From Anastatus disparis (taxonomy: Eukaryota > Arthropoda > Insecta > Hymenoptera > Eupelmidae), in assembly GCA_017163975.1 (NCBI GenBank), contig JAFFSR010000343.1, positions 5,774,001 through 5,838,000 on the forward strand: a DNA stretch of 64,000 bases, given 5' to 3'. A program made the translations under genes and the position numbers. Of this stretch, positions 56,585-64,000 are shown piece after piece; position 1 is the first letter of the stretch; each line of letters begins with the position of its first letter. Below the pieces are notes generated by a model that was not told where the DNA came from, did no database searches, and worked only from the letters and a program-made list of their open reading frames with translations.

Positions 56585-56945
56585 ATATTAAAGTTAAAAA
56601 TCGTTGTACATACATTATTACATACATACATACATATTGAAAATTAGAAATAAAATATTATTAAACGTATATTCCAAGTTTTTATTAAAATAGCATAAAA
56701 AAGTGAAACATGCAAAAAAAATTGAACACTTCACGCTACGTGTCTGTATATCTATCTATCGCCTTCCCTACATATCAACTTTTTTGTGTCCGCTGCCCGC
56801 ACGGCCGTTTATGCCAATATTAAAGTGTATGTTCCACTTTTTTACGCTATTTTAATAAATAATATGAATAAACGTGTAATAGTATTTTATTTCTAGTTTC
56901 TAAAACAGTTTTTAAAATGTATGTACAACGATTTTGAACTTAAAT
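56585..56945. repeat. Palindrome with ~110-bp arms
   Basis: ttaaagttaaaaatcgttgtacatacatt ... gcataaaaaagtgaaacat (56606-56712) is inverted at 56828-56943. The spacer holds agtgaaac-like and gtccgctgcccgcacggcc sequences and is GC-richer. It lies inside FB-D. Confidence 0.8.
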
Positions 56946-57992
56946 ACAAACCTGTCAAAAAAAAACGTAAAAAAATTTAAATTGCAAATGCGCAGAAATT
57001 GTTCAACCGAGAGTTTCTGCCTTTGGTACATTGAAAGTAGATGTAATTATCTACTTCTGTGCCCAATTTCAGCTCTTAGTCTTCTTAAATGAGAAAGTTC
57101 TAAAATAAAAAAAAAAACAGAAAATTTTGACATTTTTCCGAATTTTTTTTGGTTTTAATAAACTAATCAGATCGTTTGACCTCTCATTTTTTTATGATTG
57201 AATTTTCTACAAATTTCCCATTGATGCAATAGCGATTCTTCAAGTTGTTTTCGTTTTATGAGCAAAATACCAAAAAGTCAGCACTCGTACACCAATATTT
57301 AAAAATTCATAAATCATTTTTTTTACCTATTTTTAGTTTTATATTTGAAGAATCAAATCCCTCTTGGACAAATTTCCTAGCCATACAAAAAGCTAAATAA
57401 ATTTTTAATAGTTTTTTTTTAACAATTTCCAGTTTTTATAAAAATTTTTTTTATTATATTATTCATTATTTAACCAGATTTCATCAATTTTTATCAAATA
57501 GTTACTGAAAAATCGCTATTTAAACAAAATAGCTTTTAGAATTCATTTGTTTATAACTTTTTTAAAAATTGAAAATTTCAAAAAATATTTTATTACATTA
57601 ATTTTGACACATAAATCTTTAATTATCTGTAAAAAAAGATATTAAATTTAACTACTTGATTCTTAGTGGCACACTTTAGAAAGTTTGACTCTTTATTTAC
57701 ATTAATTAGTATTACTAAAAACTATACTTAGCTTTAATTTTTATTATATGGGTATATGTAAAATATCAAGATATTTATTTTAATTTTACATCAATTCAAT
57801 TATTATTCAATCATGCTATAATATTCATTTGGATTACATCAAAGTAAAGTAAAGAACAAAATTTAATGATTATTAAGTAATTTAAATAAATATGAAGGAT
57901 CTAGAGAAAAAAGGGGAATTGTTCAAATTTCAGTTTTCAGTAAATATAAATTTATTTAATTTTTTTTATCAAATAAAAGTAAACGTTAAGAT

Positions 57993-58086
57993 TACCCTGG
58001 TAGGAAAATTTTGTCTAGTTTTATCGAGGCCTCGATTATTTAACATACAGAACTAGACAGATCTAGAGTAAGTTTCTACCAGGGTA
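57993..58086. mobile_element. 94-bp TA-flanked mini-MITE
   Basis: The ends are TACCCTGGTAGGAAA and, inverted, TACCCTGGTAGAAAC. An inner inverted pair gtctagtt / aactagac and a central cgaggcctcg make it foldable over nearly its full length. It lies 184 bp upstream of a furin exon, within an intron. Confidence 0.85.
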
Positions 58087-58269
58087 AAAACTATGAAAAA
58101 TAGAAAAACAAATGTCTTAAGCAGAATAAGGTAATTTAACCTGATTTATGAATCCAAAAATATTTAAATAGCATCGAAGTTTAATGCTGCATAAGCAATC
58201 ATTTATTTTGAAAAAAATACATATTTTGAGAAAAAACTAGCAATTATATACTTTTTATTAATGTTGCAG

Positions 58270-58349
58270 GGATTCTTAAGAAGTGGCAACTTATTTTCTA
58301 TGGAACAGCTTCAAACCCCATAAGGATACGCACTCGTCAATTTCATCCG
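58270..58349 (+). CDS. Fur2: Furin-type proprotein convertase, exon encoding end of P domain
   Basis: Proprotein convertases cut precursors after paired basic residues in the secretory pathway; the P domain stabilises the protease. The 80-bp exon lies between acceptor ttgcag|GG and donor CCG|gtataa. It is read after two codon-completing bases as ILKKWQLIFYGTASNPIRI and a few more residues. LKKWxLIxYGT is the conserved end of the P domain in furins and PC5/PACE4. The exon starts with a split codon (2 nt) and ends in phase 0, as the next exon requires. Catalytic exons must lie upstream of the window or in parts I could not recognise. The symbol is given because the next exon matches insect Fur2; Fur1 is less likely. 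Confidence 0.8.
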
Positions 58350-58470
58350 GTATAAATACCTTTTAAAAAATAATTTCGCTTAAATTTTGATTGTAAATAA
58401 GTGAGCTGTTGCAGTAGTTGACTGTGTTATCTTATTATAACATTTAATTTTTTTTACACTTTTGTTTTAG

Positions 58471-58727
58471 ATATACCAGGGTCCATACACTGGCGCAGCT
58501 TCTAACTTTCAAACAGCAATGACAGCGCTCGATGGGTCTTCAGGCTCTCTTATGACCAATCGGTTACCTGGAGATGGCGGGTCTCAAATTGATGTACAAT
58601 TTAGCTCATCCCTTGATCCTACTAAACGTGTTAAATTTCACGATTGTGATCCTCAGTGTGGTGTAGAAGGTTGCTACGACAAAGGCCCGACTCAATGCGT
58701 CGTTTGTAAGAACTTCCGTCTTGACAA
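58471..58727 (+). CDS. Fur2: Furin-type proprotein convertase, exon with start of Cys-rich region
   Basis: A 257-bp exon between acceptor ttgttttag and donor CAA|gtaagt, beginning in phase 0 directly after the previous exon and ending in phase 2. It encodes IYQGPYTGAASNFQ, a Ser/Gly-rich linker, then CDPQCGVEGCYDKGPTQCVV plus CKNFRLDK. This is the first furin-like cysteine-rich repeat (CxPxC..GCxxKGPxQCxxC), as in insect Fur2 and PC5/PACE4 proteins. Cys-rich repeats bind cell-surface or matrix partners. The intron between the two exons is only 120 bp. Any following Cys-rich exons were not found in 58728-64000. Confidence 0.85.
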
Positions 58728-59554
58728 GTAAGTCTATTCATTGGTCAATTTTATTTTAATATTGACTATTTTATATATTATATTAAATAATCTAATATTC
58801 ATAAAAATAATTAGCCAACATTTTAATTTGTTTACTTCCCGTTGATGAAAAGAAGTCAGGACTCCGTAAAAACTTAACTTTATTAATTTAAATACAATCA
58901 TTCCGATTGATAAAATAAAGAGTATCCATTTTATACTGAGTTTATATCAACAAATACATCAGAAGACTAATTTTATTAAGAAAACTTTCATTATCGTAAA
59001 CTTTATTTTGAATCATTCATCTAAGCTTTGAATCAGTTAGAATTATCAAAACAGAAAGCATTATTTTTTTAATGTTATGACAATTAATTTATTCAAATTT
59101 CATTTTTTCAATATTATGTTCACAATCATTTTTATTATAACTATTATAAAAAAAATTATAATTGTATGAATAGAATAAAAACAATATGAATTAAACGAGA
59201 TTCGTTAACATTATTCTCATTTTTGAAATTATAGAAATAAAATTTAAATTAGCACTTTCAATTTCTAAATTGTGAAAAATAAAAATAAGAATGTGGATGG
59301 AAAACTATATTTTTCGCCATCTCACCTAAAAGTCGCAACTTTGTCGCTCTTTTATGGCCCTCATGGCAAAAGATGAGATTAAAAGGTAAAGATGAAATCT
59401 TTTTCGGTTACATGCTTTATGAAAGTTGATTATTTTCATTAGATTTTAAATAGAAACAAGCAAACTAATATGATTGCTATAGCGATAGGAAACGGTGTGC
59501 GAGTAGAAACGCAGAAAACGAAACACAGCTCTCATCTCTAACCCATGCATCAAT
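58728..59554 (+). other. Probable furin gene intron, no feature
   Basis: Begins with a consensus donor. AT-rich, no recognisable exon on either strand. Confidence 0.5.
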
Positions 59555-59807
59555 TACACTAAAAAATTGTGGTAGGATTGCTTTTTTAAAAATTAGATTG
59601 TTTCGGAGCTTGGTTTTAAGCATGAGTTTGCCTATTTTAGTCTATAATCTTGCTTAAACAGGCAAAGCCGCACGTCCAAAGTCACTGTCGAGCAGCACGC
59701 TCGCTGAAAAAGTTTCAATATTGCCTGTTATAGTAAGTAACTTTCCCCAAAAGTACCTAGCAGTTTGCTTAAACACCGAGTTACTTACCCACAGTTTTTT
59801 CAGTGTA
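59555..59807. mobile_element. TA-flanked MITE of the CACTGAAA group (253 bp)
   Basis: The ends are CACTAAAAAATTGTGG and, inverted, CACTGAAAAAACTGTGG, with TA on each side. It is closest in its ends to the 37105-37377 copy. It probably lies within an intron of the furin gene. Confidence 0.85.
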
Positions 59808-60787
59808 GCTCCAAGCAAGTCTTTGATGGTTTTCAAGTGAGAACTTTTTAAGGGAAAGTAAGCTTTGATTTTATATTTGCTAACTATATAAAAACTTCCT
59901 CCTTTAATATAACTTCTTGTCACTTCTGGTGCTTCAAAAAACTCTTTTTATCCTCTCCAAATAAATGCCTGGAGCAAATAGTCGAACCATACCACCTGTT
60001 GCAAATCAACTTACAATTCATTTATAACAGAAAATATAAGACTTTAAATTGAGAATTTTATAAATAATAATTAAATTCAGAAGTCTAGGAAGTGCTTTGA
60101 TAATTAATGATTCACTGACTGGTCAAGCAATAAGTTGTCCTCTTATCTTCTAAATTTTGGTAGAAATTTTTATCGGTTAGTTAAAATCACCTACCTTGAT
60201 GGTATTTATTAAGTCCTTGTATTGTTAAAAAGCCTTTTTATTAAATAGTAGTATGATTAGCTCATTAAAAAATCGTCTGAAAATAGATGCAGTCTTCAGG
60301 TAAATAGATCGATATAATCCATCAAGATGAATAATTATGTTCGTGATTCTAAACAAGTGCGATTTTGATACAAACGTGTAAAATGTTTAACTAATTCATA
60401 TCTTCCTTCTTAATACACTGAAAAGGCGATGGTAGAACGATTGTGTCAAAAAACATAACCATTCACATTAAAAAGCTGATGCGCTATATTCTAAATTAAT
60501 GTAAATAGTTTTTCAGTTTTAGTAAAATTTTTGTACCACAACGTACAGCTATTGCGCCAACATAAAGCACACTAGCATATTGTATGTGACAGAATGACCA
60601 TCATCACGAGTGCTTTAAATTAGTATTTCGATGGATTATTTAAATGAATATTTAAAATGAAGACTTTATTATAATGTACAGATACTTAATTATATATTTT
60701 ACTATTTATCAATTTTGTGATGTATAAAATACATCACAAGGAATAAAATTTAAATAGATTAGTTATTAAGTATAAAAAGCGAATTTA
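59808..60787. other. No gene recognised
   Basis: A solitary CACTGAAAAGGCGATGG-type MITE end starts at about 60417 without a partner. A 10-bp hairpin tgatgtataaaatacatca lies at 60717-60736. Confidence 0.45.
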
Positions 60788-60910
60788 TAACAAGCGAGCG
60801 CACTTATTTTTTGTCAGAAATCTTAGGTTTTATTTTTTTTAACGTATGTATAACAAGCAAACATACTTATTTTTTAATTCAGAAATCTTATGTTTTATTT
60901 TTTTTTGTAA
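60788..60910 (+). repeat. Tandem duplication of a ~62-bp unit
   Basis: tataacaagcgagcgcactt plus attttt, cagaaatctta and ggttttatttttttt (60788-60840) recur at 60850-60910 with few changes. Confidence 0.85.
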
Positions 60911-60959
60911 CGTTCTTTAAAATGATTTTCTTTAAGCGTAAGAAATTGACAAATGTAAA

Positions 60960-61575
60960 GGAGAATCGAGAAAACTATAGGGGAAGATGAGAAATAAAAA
61001 TAAAGTAATTAATAGTTATTTAAATAGAGAAAACATTCATCGTAAACTAAGAGTAACAGCAGACGCAAAGGCAGAAGCACAGCAAGAAGGATCAGCTGTA
61101 ATGATGCACACAAGTGAGAAAGAGTAAGGAGAATATGATCATGCGTGCGACAGATGAAAAAGGCTTCATGAACACGACGCGTATATATACACATACTTGA
61201 TGCACCAGAAACTCAGGATTAACTTCCACGAGAAACATTTCAAGAGTATACAAAAAATTAATAACAAGAAAGCATCAACCAGATACTAGGTTAGGGCGCG
61301 ACAGTAGCTCTATATAAACATATACACATGGCACACACTACATCCCGACCAACCCAGAGATGCGTACTATACTAAAGATGTGCACAAACACTAATCAACA
61401 CATTTACAACTCCTATTACATAAACGAATCACGAAGAGTTACAACGAAGTGGCAACACGAAGTTGGAAGCGACGCGACGTAGCAGAAACTGTCATGGCAA
61501 GAGCATAAGAGCGAGAAGGATAGATAGAACAGACGACTTCAAGCTCAACACACAAGAGGAACGAGCATGTATGGT

Positions 61576-61620
<45 letters not shown>

Positions 61621-62640
61621 AGAATAGAGAACGTACAATACATGAAACCTCAGAATTCGAAAAAAATTAAAGGGATGTATATAGATACATATATATATAT
61701 ATATATATATGATGTGTATAGACACCTATAGATATATACGCATTACTAGATATTTCAACGTCGTGCCACGTAACTGTACATACACATGTAAAATCGACCA
61801 ATGAGAAATAGCTATGAGTAGAAATCTTCGATAATCGATGTTTCTAATGCGTGAAGCAACATAGCAACTTCGAGTACAGTATAAAAATTTACTAGAGTGA
61901 CAGAGATAGAAGAGCCGCGAACAAGGGTCGATTAAGCTGTCGATAGCGACTCGTAACTGAGGAGATCAAAGCAGAAACTAAAAACGGTAGGAAACAAGAA
62001 CAGAAGGTGGAGAACAGCTCAGTGCACCAAGGATAGATAGCTAGAAGGAGCGAAGACGAACTTCCTTCTTCTTCAAAGAGGAGATTCTTGCAAAAGCCGT
62101 CATTGAGAGCGCACGTACAAGTAATTCTTGACTGAGCCGGCATTGGAAGCACATGTGCAGGGTTTTCTTACGATTCTTTAATCAGAAGTCAAGAGCTTTT
62201 TCCTTTTGGATCATCGTGGCAGAATTATTACCTTTTCTTCGTGCATCCTTGGGCCTTTAGAAAGAAATCGTAAGCCGTTTCAAGGAGAGAAAATTGTGAA
62301 GGCAAGAAGAGTTGTAAGCCTGTCTACAAGCGAAAAAAGGGAGCAAGTGTCCAGCAACCGACCACGAGTTCAGCGACCATCTCACCACCTCCAGCCATAA
62401 CAACGTCCATCTTCAGAGTCTTTTTAAGTCTTCGATTTCTTCGCTGCTTTCTTACTTCTGGATCTTGCTAGAGTTTAACGACGCAACAGTAAGTGGAGTT
62501 TCTTCAAGCGAGTTTAGCAAGTAAGAAATAGTAAATTTTAGTTCTGTTACATGATTATACATGTGCAAGGCAACGCGATGCCATTTTGTTTTATAAATTA
62601 AATGCGAAAACTGTGAATAGTAAAGTTAAATAAAAATGGC
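60960..62640 (+). other. Region of raised GC without an open gene
   Basis: Base composition is noticeably more balanced and the + strand is purine-rich over about 61000-62550, unlike the flanks. A TATATAAA box at about 61310 and a gtaagaaa donor-like site near 62521 are present. No frame over 90 codons or known domain is seen. It could be a non-coding exon and promoter, an LTR fragment, or intron of the furin gene. Confidence 0.3.
61578..61614. repeat. (TA)n microsatellite
   Basis: TA run within the GC-raised region; another shorter run lies at about 61687-61710. Confidence 0.95.
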
Positions 62641-64000
62641 TCTTATCGTATTCTAATTACTAATCTTTTTATATATCTATATTATTGTGGAAAAAATAGT
62701 TAAATAGTAAGAAAGAGACGACGCGGCGGTCATTGTTGAAGGAATGCAAGCGAGATAGCTATACGTAGTTATTAATTGAAATTCAAAGTTCTTCCTTTAT
62801 TTTGTACAAAGTAGCGCGAGTGATATTGATATTATTTGTTTTAAAATTTATTAAAGTGCGAATTGTAAGTATTGGGTTGTGCGACTGCACGGTTAGGAAA
62901 TCGAGTATCGCGTAATTTAAGTTCAAATAATTATTCTTTATACGGTCTTAACCTACAAGGTGATTAAATTGATTGCGCGTGAAACAAAATTATAAATTTT
63001 TGGTCTTCTGCGCATCCGCACAGCGTAAGTATGGTAAATTAATTAGAGTGGCGTTTCCTTTTTTGTTTATGATTGCGATTTGTAAGCGAAGTTTCCTTTT
63101 AAGTTAAGAATATAAAGAGTCAGATTTAAAGTTTGATTAGAGAGTCAAATAGTCATTTTTTCCTTTCCCTCTTTTTAGGACAAGAATTATAAGTTAAAGA
63201 AAATTAATTATATTATTCCTTTTTTTTCTAGAATAATTAGAGTCATTCAATATTAATAATATTTCTTTATTAATTTAAAATTTTACCTTGTTTTTTTTTT
63301 ATACTACAATTTTTTTTTTATTAACTTCTCTTTAACTTTTTAGCTCCCTATTCTCTTTAAGAAGCCTTTTCTACCCTTGGCTCTGTTTGCTCGTCGACGC
63401 GTCGGTAGCAGCGCAACGTTTCATTTTGTTCTAATTTACCAACGATAAAATCGAAATATAAAAAGAAATAGAAACGGGTTACTAACGAATTATTTCGTGT
63501 CTCTAGATACTTCAAATAGAGACGAAAACGACATGAACAAAGGTGCATAACGATCTTAATTTAAGTCGTCTTAAGGGTCTGAATAGGGATAATCGTGCTA
63601 CCAATGATAAAAAAAAATAATATGTATATAAAGAAATATGATATAATAAATAAAGTATATCGTAAGTAGGAATTTTGGGATAAGGTTTTAAAATATAAAT
63701 TTTTTTCTTTTATTACAATTATTTTGAATATCTCTTGACTCTTGAATTATACTACTATCTTAAAATATCTTCCTAAAAAGAATAACACAAAAAAAAATTC
63801 GAATTTTCAGAGAAATTATATATATTGTAGCGTAGCTGAGGGTAACACCAGGACACCTATTTTAAATTTGCAAAGAAAAATTTTATTGCTTATGCAAATT
63901 ACAAGGTTTTCTTCAATAATTATGTCTAATAGTAATTAAAATATTTTCTTAGCTATCCTGTTATTCGTTCACTTTGGGGATAAAATGGGTGGTCACACTT
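62641..64000. other. No gene recognised
   Basis: AT-rich with scattered balanced patches (62720-62760, 63360-63420). A TGTAGCGTAGCTGAGGGTAA phrase at 63826 could start an LTR running past the window edge, but nothing confirms it. Confidence 0.4.

Larger units (their letters stand above)
54092..57692. mobile_element. Foldback FB-D (3.6 kb) with ~740-bp arms
   Basis: The left arm (54092-54850) is the inverted complement of 56960-57692. Landmarks include gagtcaaactttctaaagtg / cactttagaaagtttgactc, gttataaacaaatgaatttt / gaattcatttgtttataac, aaattcaatcat and tagatgtaattatctact-type phrases. The interior holds a 155-bp satellite array and a separate palindrome. Long inverted arms plus internal tandem repeats recall Drosophila Foldback elements. 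No transposase is visible. Confidence 0.8.

Noticed and set aside
62206..62400. 64-codon frame starting MDHRGR
   Set aside because: Short, no domain, in a GC-raised region where chance frames are longer.
1..64000. tRNA or rRNA genes
   Set aside because: Scanned by eye for B-box-like GGTTCGANTCC and conserved rRNA phrases; none had a matching A box or cloverleaf. Not exhaustive; tRNAscan-SE would decide.
63826..64000. 5' LTR starting TGTAGCG at the window edge
   Set aside because: No second LTR, primer site or target duplication can be checked inside the window.

Overview
This is animal nuclear DNA, almost certainly from an arthropod and most likely an insect. It is very AT-rich and intron-rich, has no operons, and is packed with transposon remnants, microsatellites and long palindromes. 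The order of insect cannot be fixed from this window alone. The only host gene I can support is a fragment of a furin-type proprotein convertase (Fur2-like) on the + strand. It consists of two adjacent exons, 58270-58349 (end of the P domain) and 58471-58727 (linker plus start of the Cys-rich region). Their splice sites are consensus and their phases match. No other exon of that gene was found, so 58728-64000 may be intron.

Layout. 1-3838: mostly empty, with small hairpins, a LINE-like 3' tail and a long foldback element (2496-3261). 3839-6662: a nearly complete Mutator-like (MULE) DNA transposon with terminal inverted repeats and a broken DDE transposase. 6945-8653: a dispersed repeat and a foldback element with TA-type ends. 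8660-15045: a foldback element split by a 5.4 kb non-LTR retrotransposon (LINE A) with an intact PHD-finger ORF1 and a broken endonuclease/RT ORF2. 15319-20957: an element with Helitron-type helicase remnants and, unusually, inverted terminal repeats. Its helicase is interrupted by a 1210-bp solo LTR and by a TTAA-inserted piggyBac-like MITE. 21594-22625: a G-rich minisatellite and an inverted copy of the dispersed repeat. 23700-24775: ORF1 of an I/LOA-like LINE. 24948-28236: a 3.2 kb nest of palindromes and MITEs. 29067-32003: a second copy of the first foldback family, with further nested insertions, then a mariner-like MITE. 32035-35489: LINE B, a 5'-truncated relative of LINE A. 37105-38282: a MITE and a repeat-bearing reading frame. 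39171-40168: repeated palindromic motifs and a four-unit tandem array of hairpins with compensatory changes. 42430-43425: a BEL/Pao pol fragment. 44385-48660: satellite fragments, a palindrome, a 225-bp MITE and a second MULE fragment. 48680-52790: LINE C, an I/LOA-like element with gag, endonuclease, RT and C-terminal zinc motif, all degraded. 53340-53564: a second 225-bp MITE. 54092-57692: a 3.6 kb foldback element carrying a 155-bp satellite array. 57993-64000: the furin exons, more MITEs and largely featureless DNA.

The genes do not form a pathway; this is a graveyard of layered transposons next to or inside a host gene. Its main value is that several insertions can be ordered by target-site duplications, and in two cases by an uninterrupted copy of the target elsewhere in the window. 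The most unusual signals are the four-hairpin array at 39858-40168, the two equal-length 225-bp MITEs with 7-bp target duplications, the helicase element with inverted ends, and the density of nested long palindromes. I had no search tools, so all family names rest on motifs read by eye.
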